Below, piece after piece: positions 24,470-32,063 of a DNA stretch of 32,643 bases. The stretch's first letter is position 1. Every line of letters starts with the position of its first letter. The stretch covers positions 1 to 32,643 of the forward strand of contig DUQT01000239.1 in assembly GCA_012837655.1 (NCBI GenBank). The letters are read 5' to 3'. Source of the DNA: Actinomyces sp. Lineage in GTDB: Bacteria > Actinomycetota > Actinomycetes > Actinomycetales > Actinomycetaceae. The notes below the pieces were generated by a model that worked only from the letters and a program-made list of their open reading frames with translations, ran no database searches and was not told where the DNA came from. Made by a program: the position numbers and the translations under genes.

Positions 24470-24500
24470 TACGCCCTGACTTTTGGTCAGGGCGTATACT
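24470..24500 (+). promoter_or_regulatory. Perfect palindrome overlapping a -10 before the Cys/His gene
   Basis: TACGCCCTGAC (24470-24480) pairs perfectly with GTCAGGGCGTA (24486-24496) around TTTTG. A TATACT (24495-24500) overlaps the end of the right arm and could be the -10 for the gene at 24545. This is either an operator over a promoter or the nagA terminator (U-poor) with a fortuitous -10. Confidence 0.45.
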
Positions 24501-24544
24501 CGTTCAAAGTTGGCTTTTGCTGTTTTGAGTTTTAGGAGTTGAAG

Positions 24545-24847
24545 GTGGCTCGCCGCTCGCGTAAGCGCCCGTACAATCAGCCGCACCGGCCTTTGAATAT
24601 GGATCGTTTGGCGTCCATGCCGCGTTCAACTGACCGCGGAGGCGAAACCTTCAGCGTGCAACGCCTCTCCAGCGCTTCCAAGCAGTACACGTGCCCGGGT
24701 TGTCACCGCCCAATCAACGTTGGATCACCGCACGTAGTGGTGTGGCGTGAAGAGGGCCGATTCGGCCTCGATCACGGTGTCGATTCGCGTCGCCACTGGC
24801 ATCCGCACTGCTGGGACAGCGGCATCGGAAATACCGCCTACTTCTAG
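24545..24847 (+). CDS. Small conserved actinobacterial Cys/His (zinc-ribbon-like) protein
   Basis: The protein has 100 residues. A basic, probably disordered N-terminus (ARRSRKRPYNQPHRP) precedes a core with YTCPGCHRPI (48-57; Cys50, Cys53), HVVVW (63-67) and a terminal SRRHWHPHCW (81-90; His84, His86, His88, Cys89). The CxxC plus HxHxxCW pattern looks like a zinc site. It resembles a short actinobacterial family often annotated only as hypothetical or 'ATP/GTP-binding', with no Walker motif here to justify that label. GTG 24545 is chosen because AGGAG (24534-24538) is 6 nt upstream, while the in-frame TTG at 24539 directly abuts that site. It is convergent with the coiled-coil gene, 22 bp apart. 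Confidence 0.75.
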   Translation: MARRSRKRPYNQPHRPLNMDRLASMPRSTDRGGETFSVQRLSSASKQYTCPGCHRPINVGSPHVVVWREEGRFGLDHGVDSRRHWHPHCWDSGIGNTAYF

Positions 24848-24869
24848 GCGACACTTTTCGGGCGCGACT

Positions 24870-26201
24870 CTACTTTTCTTCGCTGTCGCCTTCGGCAGCC
24901 TTTTGTGTTTCATCGAAGAGGGCGGGGTTGTTCGCCTCTTCTTTCTTGGGCTCAAGCGGTTCCAGTCCGGAGATGCTCCGGGCGGTCGGGGAGCCGAGTA
25001 GGCCGCGCATTTCGTCCAGGTAGGAAGCGATGGATTCGCGCTGGCGTTCGAGCTTCTCAACGGTCCGCTGCGCGGTCGCGCGCTCGTTGAGCGCCTCTTG
25101 GCGGGCGGCTTCGCGTAGCTGCTCGGCTTCGGCCTCCGCGGCAGCAAGCATGGCTTCTGCGTTGCGGCGGGCGTCCTCTTGACGGCGGCGAACCACAGCG
25201 TCGGTGTCGGTGAGCAGGCGCTCAGCGCGCTGCAGGGTTTCAGATAGGTGCTTCTCGGCCTCGGAAACCTGTGCGCGGGCGGCGGCAATCATGCCGGAGG
25301 TCTCTTCACGAGCCTGCTCGTGAGCCTTCGCGTCGGCTTCACGCGCCTGGGCACGCATGTCAGCGATTTCTTGCTCAGCTTCCTGGCGTTCACGGGTGCT
25401 GGCCGCGCGGGCCTCATCGGCCTGCTGGCGAGCGTCGCGAAGTAGGCTCTCTGCTTCAGCACGCGCAGATGCCAGGGCCTTTTCAGCGGAGGCGCGAGCA
25501 CTCTCAATGGTCTGCTTCGCCTCAGCATTGGCGGCCTCGCGGACAGCCTGGGAATCAGCGTTAGCGTCGGAACGCAACTGCGTGGATTCCTGTTCGGCCT
25601 GGACGCGCATTTCTACGACGTCCTTCTCGGTGCGGGCGCGTAGAACTTCAACTTCGCGCTCAACGGAGGCGCGTGCGTCGTTTACGTACGTGTTGGTCTC
25701 AGCGCGGGCGGACTGTGCGTCACGCTCGGCGGATGCAACCATTTCGTCTGCACGGTGCTGCGCGTTAGTGAGTACGGTTTCAGCTTCGGTGTGTGCACGC
25801 GAGGTGCGCTCATCAGCTTCACGGCGGGCTTCAGCGAGTAGGGCTTCCGCCTCGGCCTCAGCACGCTGGGTCAAGCGCTGCGTCTGAGTGCGAGTCCGCT
25901 CCAACAGGGCATCGGCCTCGGCACGCGACTTCGTGGTCACGGCAGTTGCCTGCTCCTCGGCGGAACGCAGGAGCTGCTCAACACGGGCGCCAATGCCGGT
26001 GAAGGACGCGCGTTCCTGCTCTTCTAGTCGCGATCGGTAGTCTTCCAGGTCTGCTTCAAGTCCGCGCGCACGATCTTCTGCGACCTCGGCCCGCCTGCGC
26101 GCCTCTGATAGGGCGGTCATTAGGGTCTGAAGTTGCTCGTCGACCTGGACTCGGTCGTACCCGCGCATGACGACCGGGAAGTCTGTTTGCTCTTCGCTCA
26201 C
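24870..26201 (-). CDS. DivIVA/Scy-FilP-like long coiled-coil protein
   Basis: The protein has 443 residues. FPVVMRGYDRVQVDEQLQTL (8-27) resembles the DivIVA N-terminal membrane-targeting box (GYD..QVDE). It is followed by an almost unbroken Ala/Glu/Arg-rich coiled coil from about 30 to 405 with repeating AEAEALL/ARREADE-type segments, and a short acidic tail. Streptomyces Scy and FilP, filament-forming polarity proteins, are encoded in a similar neighbourhood (near nucS and the atp operon), so a role in cell-pole or division organisation is plausible. Start GTG 26201 has AGGAG about 6 nt upstream. The repetitive composition makes orthology to Scy, FilP or another DivIVA-domain protein uncertain. 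Confidence 0.75.
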   Translation of the reverse strand: MSEEQTDFPVVMRGYDRVQVDEQLQTLMTALSEARRRAEVAEDRARGLEADLEDYRSRLEEQERASFTGIGARVEQLLRSAEEQATAVTTKSRAEADALLERTRTQTQRLTQRAEAEAEALLAEARREADERTSRAHTEAETVLTNAQHRADEMVASAERDAQSARAETNTYVNDARASVEREVEVLRARTEKDVVEMRVQAEQESTQLRSDANADSQAVREAANAEAKQTIESARASAEKALASARAEAESLLRDARQQADEARAASTRERQEAEQEIADMRAQAREADAKAHEQAREETSGMIAAARAQVSEAEKHLSETLQRAERLLTDTDAVVRRRQEDARRNAEAMLAAAEAEAEQLREAARQEALNERATAQRTVEKLERQRESIASYLDEMRGLLGSPTARSISGLEPLEPKKEEANNPALFDETQKAAEGDSEEK

Positions 26202-26231
26202 CGATTGCTCCTTTGTGGATAAAGTGCACTA

Positions 26232-26261
26232 AATCTACACGCTATTGCCTAGTGTAAACAA
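26232..26261 (-). promoter_or_regulatory. Promoter of the coiled-coil gene
   Basis: On the minus strand TAGATT (26237-26232) is preceded by TTGTTT (26261-26256) at 18 bp or TTTACA (26258-26253) at 15 bp. The transcript would start about 25 nt before the GTG and include its ribosome site. Confidence 0.4.
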
Positions 26262-26376
26262 CCGCGCGGCTTAGCGTGAAAAACTACGGATTTTAGACCC
26301 CTCAACACTATCGAAAAGGTGTCATTAGTCGCTACTACCGTTCAATTGTGGTCTAATAGCACGTTTGCGCCTAACC

Positions 26377-26404
26377 TTTACATATATTCAAATTTTTGTA
26401 TACG
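26377..26404 (+). promoter_or_regulatory. Promoter of the membrane protein/lipoprotein genes
   Basis: TTTACA (26377-26382) and TATACG (26399-26404) are separated by 16 bp in an A+T-rich stretch. The start codon TTG 26419 lies 15 nt after the -10, with AGGGG (26408-26412) between. Confidence 0.55.
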
Positions 26405-26418
26405 TACAGGGGTATCCG

Positions 26419-27330
26419 TTGAAAACAGCTTGGAAACGTCAAGGTGTGGCCACCGTTTTGGCTGTGCTGGGGCTAGTTATGGTTGTTGTCGGCGTGCTCT
26501 TCTCAACTGTTTTCCGTCCTGATACGACGGTTAACGCGTCTTCGGAGGCTCCGACAACCGCCTATTTTGTCACCCACGAGGGCGTCCTAAACCTTGTGAA
26601 TGAAGAAGTCACCGTCACCGCCAGCGCACCCAATGATCAGGAAGTCACCGTCGTACTCGGCCGGGGCGCCGACGTGCAGGCCTGGCTCCACGGGGTTTCC
26701 TATACCGAAATCAGCGGCCTTTCCAGTTGGGACACCTTGAAAACAAATGTTGTCGAGGGCGAGGACGATGCTAGCGTTGACGGAAATCTAGCTGACTCGG
26801 ATATGTGGCTGGAGGTTAAGACGGGTAAGGGTGAGGTCGATTGGACGCTTCAAAACCCCGACTCTAACCTGGTCCTACTGGCGGCCACGGACGGTAGCGC
26901 CGCAGCGCCGAGCATTACTTTGACGTGGGAACGCAGTAACCCAATTGCATGGATCATAGTGCTGATCGTAATTGGAGCGATCCTAGTGATTCTTGGAATC
27001 ACCCTGTTCGTTTACCACTCGCGTCGCAGTGACGATGAGGACAAGCCGGAAGAAATCGAGAAGCGCAGGCAGGCAGAGTTTGAGCGTCAGCGTCGCACCG
27101 ATGCTCCAGTTCGGCGCACCATTGAGACCACGGTCGGCGGTAAGACCCACGTACTGCCCTCGCGCGCAGCCATCCGAGAGGCACGTGAGCGCGGTGAATC
27201 GACCGTTACAGTGGATGGCCAAAACTTCGAAACGGGGCTGATACCCATCGTGAAGAAGGTCCGTGAGGTTGAAGAAGAGGACCTAGGCTCGCCCTCGAAA
27301 ACTGAAAATACTGACAATTCAAAGAAGTAG
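26419..27330 (+). CDS. Bitopic membrane protein of unknown function
   Basis: I do not recognise a named family. The protein has 303 residues. TM1 (about 10-31, VATVLAVLGLVMVVVGVLFS) is followed by an external region of ~145 residues rich in Thr, Val and Asp that looks beta-rich, then TM2 (about 176-199, PIAWIIVLIVIGAILVILGI). A cytoplasmic tail of ~100 residues begins with a highly charged segment (KPEEIEKRRQAEFERQRR) and continues with TVGGKTHVLPSRAAIREARE. TTG 26419 is chosen over an upstream in-frame TTG (26365) because AGGGG lies 7 nt before it and TM1 then sits at the N-terminus. The next gene, a lipoprotein, begins 12 nt after its stop, so the two are probably an operon exposing partner domains on the outer face. 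Confidence 0.7.
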   Translation: MKTAWKRQGVATVLAVLGLVMVVVGVLFSTVFRPDTTVNASSEAPTTAYFVTHEGVLNLVNEEVTVTASAPNDQEVTVVLGRGADVQAWLHGVSYTEISGLSSWDTLKTNVVEGEDDASVDGNLADSDMWLEVKTGKGEVDWTLQNPDSNLVLLAATDGSAAAPSITLTWERSNPIAWIIVLIVIGAILVILGITLFVYHSRRSDDEDKPEEIEKRRQAEFERQRRTDAPVRRTIETTVGGKTHVLPSRAAIREARERGESTVTVDGQNFETGLIPIVKKVREVEEEDLGSPSKTENTDNSKK

Positions 27331-27341
27331 GGGAACGACTT

Positions 27342-28337
27342 ATGAAACGCACGCGTGTAGCACTTGTCGCTCTTGCGTTGGCGCTGACTGGGACCGGTTT
27401 GGCTGGATGCGCCGACGAGGTGCCGGAGGTCCCCGAACCTGTTGAGGGGCCTTCAGAGGTGGAGAGCCCGAACTTGGATTCTGAGCAGGTGCAGACTGTC
27501 CTCGAGGACGTAATGGCCGTCGTTAAGGAGGCCGACGAGGCGAAGGATCCGAAACTTCTTGAGCCGCGCGTGAAGGCACCTGCGTCGACGCTTAGGGCTG
27601 GTTTTTACAAGCTTGCTGCTGCTCGTGGAACTGACATGAGCGGTATTAATCTGGATACGAAGAGCGCCACGGTTACGAAGACTGATGAGTGGCCGCGCGC
27701 GATCGTTGTGCCGACACAGGCTGCTGAAGGCGAACTGCCGGCATTAGTTTTCATCACGCAAGATTCAGCGCGTGATGATTACAAGATGCAGAACTGGGTG
27801 CGCATGTTCCCCGGACAGACCGTGCAAACCGCCGCGGTGTCGGAGGGCACTCCCGTCGTACCGAACGATTCGGAGGCGTTCCTACTTTCTCCGACGCAAG
27901 CCATGACCGCGTGGGCGCAGCGCCTTGATGGTGGTGAAGAGAACGCGGACTTGCTCGCGGAGGACGATTTCACCACCTACTACCAGAATGAACGCAAGAA
28001 GCTCAGTGACGCCCTGGGGGAGAGCGGCACGGTCACGTTCAAGGCCACGGCCGCTGAGTCACCGCTGACTGCGGTTGAGCTCGTGGATGGCAGCGCACTG
28101 GTTGCTGGGCACATCACCTACACCGTCACGTATGAGCGTTCAGATGAGCGCGCCAACATCACCATTGGCGGATCCGCAGGCGAACTAATGGACGACCCGA
28201 CCGTGCACGAGGAACCTGTTCAAGTCACCTACCTGACCACGGTCGTACTGTCCATCCCTGAAAAGGGCTCCGACGCGAAGATCCAAGCCGTTGGTGCGGA
28301 ACGCGTAATCCAGTCTGTTAAGCGACTCGAAGAGTAG
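27342..28337 (+). CDS. Lipoprotein of unknown function
   Basis: The protein has 331 residues. The N-terminus is a lipoprotein signal: basic MKRTR, a hydrophobic stretch and the lipobox LAGC with Cys23, so it should be lipidated and held on the outer face of the membrane. An acidic Pro/Glu linker (24-50) precedes a soluble domain with no cysteine or recognised catalytic motif. FLLSPTQAMTAWAQRLDGGE and a late beta-rich part (GSALVAGHITYTVTYER) may be structural landmarks. It is likely co-transcribed with the upstream membrane protein (12-nt gap). A 161-bp gap with a tandem repeat separates it from the thioredoxin gene. No function can be assigned. Confidence 0.8.
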   Translation: MKRTRVALVALALALTGTGLAGCADEVPEVPEPVEGPSEVESPNLDSEQVQTVLEDVMAVVKEADEAKDPKLLEPRVKAPASTLRAGFYKLAAARGTDMSGINLDTKSATVTKTDEWPRAIVVPTQAAEGELPALVFITQDSARDDYKMQNWVRMFPGQTVQTAAVSEGTPVVPNDSEAFLLSPTQAMTAWAQRLDGGEENADLLAEDDFTTYYQNERKKLSDALGESGTVTFKATAAESPLTAVELVDGSALVAGHITYTVTYERSDERANITIGGSAGELMDDPTVHEEPVQVTYLTTVVLSIPEKGSDAKIQAVGAERVIQSVKRLEE

Positions 28338-28353
28338 CATCAGCGCGGCAAGA

Positions 28354-28431
28354 GGCCGACGCTCTGGTCGGTGGTGTGCCGCTCCTGCTAGCGGTCGTCG
28401 CTCCGGCCGGCGGTGCGCAGGGAACGCCCTC
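28354..28431 (+). repeat. Two degenerate 39-bp tandem repeats
   Basis: Cores of 26 nt at 28354-28379 and 28393-28418 agree at 20 positions, and five of the six differences are C/T transitions. They begin 16 nt after the lipoprotein stop, in G+C-rich sequence. No gene or terminator is evident there. Confidence 0.5.
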
Positions 28432-28498
28432 ATCGTTTAAACAATCAGATAAATCCCCGAATTTTTCACAGGTAAACCTTTTGAAAGAGGAATCAATA

Positions 28499-29509
28499 AT
28501 GGCTAATGAACAGGAACAAAGCATGCCTGCAGACACCCACGGTGCGGTCGAACTCGGCCAGCAGGGCGCTCAACCTGCAGCAGCCAACACTTCTACCCAA
28601 GCCGGGTATTCCGGTGCCACGGACGCGTACGCACAGCCCGGGCATCCCGGAGCGGCAAACGCGTACGCACAGCCCAGCCAGGCCCAACCGGGCGCCGCTG
28701 GTGCTACAGGCCAGCCGGGCGAGCTAACCGGCCCGATCATCCGCGACGTCGATGAGGCCAACTTCGAAGAGATCGTACAAATCTCCAACCACCTACCCGT
28801 CATCATTGACCTGTGGGCGGACTGGTGCCAGCCGTGCAAACAGCTCACACCCGTACTTGAGGAAATCGTCACCGAGCTTGACGGCCGCGTCCTCCTGGCA
28901 AAAATTGACGTTGAAGCAAATCCGCAGTTGGCGCAAATCTTCCAGGCGCAGTCCATTCCGACCGTCGTTGCGATTATCGGAGGGCGTCCTGTGCCGCTGT
29001 TCCAGGGCGCACAGCCGAAGCAACAGGTTGTGGAGATCTTCAATGAACTCCTTAAGGTTGCTGCAAATGCTGGGCTGACTGGTCGCATAGTTGATCAGGC
29101 ACAGTCCGCGCCGAAGGTTGATCCGCTGCACGAGGCCGCCCTTGCCGCTGAGGACGCCGGCGATTTGGAGGGCGCGATTGCGCAGTGGCACAAGGTTTTG
29201 GCGAACTCACCTAAGGATGAGGTTGCGAAGGAAGCCATTGCCCGTTTGAAGCTTGCGCAGCGCGTCAAGGAGGTCGGAGCTGAGTCAGGGGATGACTCGC
29301 CGATGGCTCGCGCCGACCAGGCGTTTGTGGATGGTGACGCGGATTCTGCGTTTGGCATCCTGCTTGACATCATCCAGAAAGCCAAGGGTAGCGATGACGA
29401 CGCCTTCGAGGAGGCTCGCACGCGCCTGCTGGAAATGTTCACCGTCCTCGGCAACGCCGATCCGCGTGTGAAGACAGCCCGAGGACGCCTCTCAAGCCTG
29501 CTGTTCTAG
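28499..29509 (+). CDS. Thioredoxin-TPR protein (YbbN/CnoX-like)
   Basis: The protein has 336 residues. Residues 1-75 are a Gln/Ala/Pro/Gly-rich, probably disordered region with two 12-residue repeats (36-47 and 48-59) ending in AYAQP. A thioredoxin fold follows at about 78-185 with the active site WCQPCK (Cys110, Cys113), IDVEANPQLAQIF and the cis-Pro in SIPTVV. The C-terminus (about 200-336) is helical and TPR-like (HEAALAAEDAGDLEGAIAQW), as in YbbN/CnoX, a chaperone-redoxin that protects proteins and hands them to other chaperones. It is cytoplasmic: there is no signal peptide. ATG 28499 has AGAGGA upstream; a longer frame is not supported. The position before glgB matches the mycobacterial thioredoxin gene Rv1324. 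Confidence 0.88.
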   Translation: MANEQEQSMPADTHGAVELGQQGAQPAAANTSTQAGYSGATDAYAQPGHPGAANAYAQPSQAQPGAAGATGQPGELTGPIIRDVDEANFEEIVQISNHLPVIIDLWADWCQPCKQLTPVLEEIVTELDGRVLLAKIDVEANPQLAQIFQAQSIPTVVAIIGGRPVPLFQGAQPKQQVVEIFNELLKVAANAGLTGRIVDQAQSAPKVDPLHEAALAAEDAGDLEGAIAQWHKVLANSPKDEVAKEAIARLKLAQRVKEVGAESGDDSPMARADQAFVDGDADSAFGILLDIIQKAKGSDDDAFEEARTRLLEMFTVLGNADPRVKTARGRLSSLLF

Positions 29510-29633
29510 TCGATATCTCGCGGGGCTCTCGCGTTTGCATTTTTTCGACGAGAACACGAGGACACCTCTCAAGCCTTCTGTTCTAGCTGGTGGCTCGCGG
29601 GGTCTCTGGCGCTTTAATTCTTCGGCTGAACCT
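29480..29633 (+). repeat. 77-bp tandem duplication spanning the 3' end of the thioredoxin gene
   Basis: Copy 1 (29480-29556) starts in the last codons of the thioredoxin-TPR gene, and copy 2 (29557-29633) repeats them: both would encode RG(R/H)LSSLLF plus TAG. The first 30 nt differ at only two positions, the next ~45 nt less closely (shared CTCGCGGGG). Copy 1 ends with GCATTTTTTCG, which may terminate transcription. The rest of the gap to 29725 holds only a short GGGCAC/GTGCCC stem (29686-29699). Confidence 0.8.
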
Positions 29634-29724
29634 GACGATGCTCTAGCAGGCAACTCTAGGAAGTCTTGCGCACACCTAGCGATGTGGGCACGAGTGCCCG
29701 GTTTCCGAATCAAACTGAGCAAGG

Positions 29725-29760
29725 TTAAGGGGCCGCACCCAACTGGGTGCGGCCCCTTAA
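29725..29760. terminator. Bidirectional terminator between the thioredoxin gene and glgB
   Basis: TTAAGGGGCCGCACCC (29725-29740) pairs perfectly over 16 bp with GGGTGCGGCCCCTTAA (29745-29760) around AACT. The genes on both sides point towards it, so it can stop transcription from both. Confidence 0.88.
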
Positions 29761-29823
29761 CTGTAGGCTTTCTAGCGCTCGCAGGCTCGGACGGTCCTAC
29801 AGACCCTCAAGCTGGAAGTCTTC

Positions 29824-32010
29824 TTAACCCCTCTTGACCGGACGCAGCCAGACAGCGCCTAGCGGGGGAACGCGAAGTTGCGCGGATGCGGGGCGACCGT
29901 TCCACGGAACTTCTTCAGCGACGATTTCGCCCATGTTCTCCACACCAGAGCCGCCATAGATCTCAGCGTCAGTGTTCAGGATTTCTTCCCAGGCACCGGC
30001 AAACGGTAGGCCTACGCGGTATCCCTCGTGCGGGTTGCCCGCAAAGTTAGAGATACAAACGATGAGGTCCTGCTCGCCCTCGTCATTCTTGCCCTTGCGG
30101 ATGTAAGAAATGACGTTGTGGTCGGCGTCGCCAGCCTCAATCCACTCGTACCCCGTGAAGTTGTCATCCCACATGGCGGGGGAGCTCGTGTAGATCTCGT
30201 TCATGTTTGCGACCAGACGGTTCACGCCGCGGTGGCCCGGGTCATCCAGCAGCCACCAGTCAAGTGAGTACGCGTCGGACCATTCGGATTCCTGTCCGAA
30301 GTCCTGGCCCATGAACAGTAGCTGCTTGCCGGGGTGAGACCACTGGTAGGCCAGCAGTGAACGAAGTCCAGCCAAGCGGCGCCACTTATCGCCAGGCATC
30401 TTCGAAATCAGGGAGCCCTTGCCGTGTACAACCTCGTCGTGTGAAAGCGGCAGGATGAAGTTCTCGGAGAACGCGTAGACCAGCGAGAACGTCAGCTCAC
30501 CGTGGTGCCAGCGACGGTTCACCGGGTCTTCCTGCATGTAGCGCAGGGTGTCGTTCATCCAACCCATGTTCCACTTCATGCCGAAGCCCAGGCCACCACC
30601 GGAAGTCGGGGCGGTAACGCCAGGCCACGCGGTCGACTCTTCAGCGATCATAACGATGCCGGGGTTGCGACGGTATGCGGTTGCATTGGTTTCCTGCAGG
30701 AACTGGATTGCCTCCAGGTGCTCGCGACCTCCGTACTGGTTTGGACGCCACTCGCCGTCGTTACGGGAGTAATCCAGGTACAGCATCGAAGCCACAGCAT
30801 CTACGCGCAGGCCGTCAACGTGGAACTCTTCCAGCCAGTACAGTGCGTTCGCAACCAGGAAGTTGCGCACCTCGCGGCGGCCAAAGTTGAAGACCAGCGT
30901 GCCCCAGTCCGGGTGCTCACCGCGCAAAGGATCCGGGTCCTCGTACAGCGCGGTTCCATCGAAGCGAGCCAGCGCCCAGCTGTCTTTCGGGAAGTGGGCG
31001 GGAACCCAGTCAAGGAAGACACCAATGCCGGCCTGGTGCAGCTTGTCAACCAGGTAGCGGAAGTCATCCGGCGTTCCAAACCGTGCAGTCGGAGCGTAGT
31101 GCGACGTCACCTGGTAGCCCCAGGAGCCGCCGAACGGGTGCTCTGCAACGGGCATGAACTCAACGTGCGTGTACCCCATCCGCTTCAGGTAGGGGATTAG
31201 CTCATCAGCCAGGTCACGGTATCCCAAGCCCTGCTTCCAGGAACCAATGTGAACCTCATAGATTGACATTGGGCCCGCGTGAGGATCCTTCTTAGGACGG
31301 TTTTCCATCCATTCGTCGTCTCCCCATTCATGGAACCGGTCTGTTACAACCGAGGCCGTTGCTGGAGGAATCTCCGTTGCTCGAGCCAGCGGATCCGCCT
31401 TTTGCATCCAGTTACCGTCGGGGCCGCAGATCTCGTACTTGTAGCGAGCTCCGACCTCCACGTCTGGAATGAAAAGTTCCCACACGCCGGACGCGCCCAA
31501 TGAACGCATCGAGCTGCCCGTGCCATCCCAGTAGTTGAAATCGCCAACCACGCGGACAGCCTGTGCATTCGGCGCCCACACAGCGAAGGAAACACCGCGA
31601 ACGGGGCCCATCTCGCCGTCGTATTCACGAACGTGCGAGCCCAGGGCGTTCCACAGCGTTTCGTGGCGACCCTCGCCAATCAGGTACAGGTCCATCTCGC
31701 CAAGCGTTGGCAAGAACCGGTACGGATCGTCAGCTTCTACGACCTGGTCGCCGTAAGTTACGCGCAGGCGGTAGTCCGGCACGTGGTCTCCAGGTAGGAC
31801 CGCAACCCAAATGCCGTCTTGTTCGTGGACGGCGTCATAGGTCTTGTCCTTGGTGACAATCTGAACGGAATCGGCCAGGTGGCGCACCGCGCGGATAGTT
31901 ACGTGACCATCGGAAACGTGACCGCCTAGGACGGAGTGCGGCGAATGATGCCGGGCTCCGGCAACCGCGGCAAGCGTGTGTTCATCTACAGGAATTGGTG
32001 TGGCATTCAT
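29824..32010 (-). CDS. glgB: 1,4-alpha-glucan branching enzyme
   Basis: GlgB (GH13) introduces alpha-1,6 branches into glycogen or maltosyl-derived glucan. The protein has 728 residues, close to the mycobacterial enzyme. The N-terminal beta domains (1-240) include the CBM48-like FAVWAPNAQAVRVVGDFNYW (142-161). The catalytic barrel carries DWVPAHF (334-340), GLRVDAVASMLY (400-411) with nucleophile Asp404, IAEES (455-459) with acid/base Glu457, and LPLSHDEVVHG (520-530) with Asp525. A C-terminal beta domain ends PLGAVWLRP. ATG 32010 is chosen because the longer frame would overlap the upstream maltokinase; its ribosome site is weak. The gap to the maltokinase gene is 53 bp, so they are probably co-transcribed for the GlgE-type glucan pathway. 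Confidence 0.96.
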   Translation of the reverse strand: MNATPIPVDEHTLAAVAGARHHSPHSVLGGHVSDGHVTIRAVRHLADSVQIVTKDKTYDAVHEQDGIWVAVLPGDHVPDYRLRVTYGDQVVEADDPYRFLPTLGEMDLYLIGEGRHETLWNALGSHVREYDGEMGPVRGVSFAVWAPNAQAVRVVGDFNYWDGTGSSMRSLGASGVWELFIPDVEVGARYKYEICGPDGNWMQKADPLARATEIPPATASVVTDRFHEWGDDEWMENRPKKDPHAGPMSIYEVHIGSWKQGLGYRDLADELIPYLKRMGYTHVEFMPVAEHPFGGSWGYQVTSHYAPTARFGTPDDFRYLVDKLHQAGIGVFLDWVPAHFPKDSWALARFDGTALYEDPDPLRGEHPDWGTLVFNFGRREVRNFLVANALYWLEEFHVDGLRVDAVASMLYLDYSRNDGEWRPNQYGGREHLEAIQFLQETNATAYRRNPGIVMIAEESTAWPGVTAPTSGGGLGFGMKWNMGWMNDTLRYMQEDPVNRRWHHGELTFSLVYAFSENFILPLSHDEVVHGKGSLISKMPGDKWRRLAGLRSLLAYQWSHPGKQLLFMGQDFGQESEWSDAYSLDWWLLDDPGHRGVNRLVANMNEIYTSSPAMWDDNFTGYEWIEAGDADHNVISYIRKGKNDEGEQDLIVCISNFAGNPHEGYRVGLPFAGAWEEILNTDAEIYGGSGVENMGEIVAEEVPWNGRPASAQLRVPPLGAVWLRPVKRG

Positions 32011-32063
32011 GTGTGCAATTCTTCCATGAAGGGAGCTAATTAGTGCGGAAATGGAAATGATCG

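Noticed and set aside
25357..25887. 176-codon Ala/Ser/Arg frame antisense to the coiled-coil gene
   Set aside because: Antisense of an Ala/Glu/Arg-repeat protein gives long open frames automatically.
30502..31200. 232-codon frame antisense to glgB
   Set aside because: glgB motifs are intact on the minus strand; no independent coding signal.
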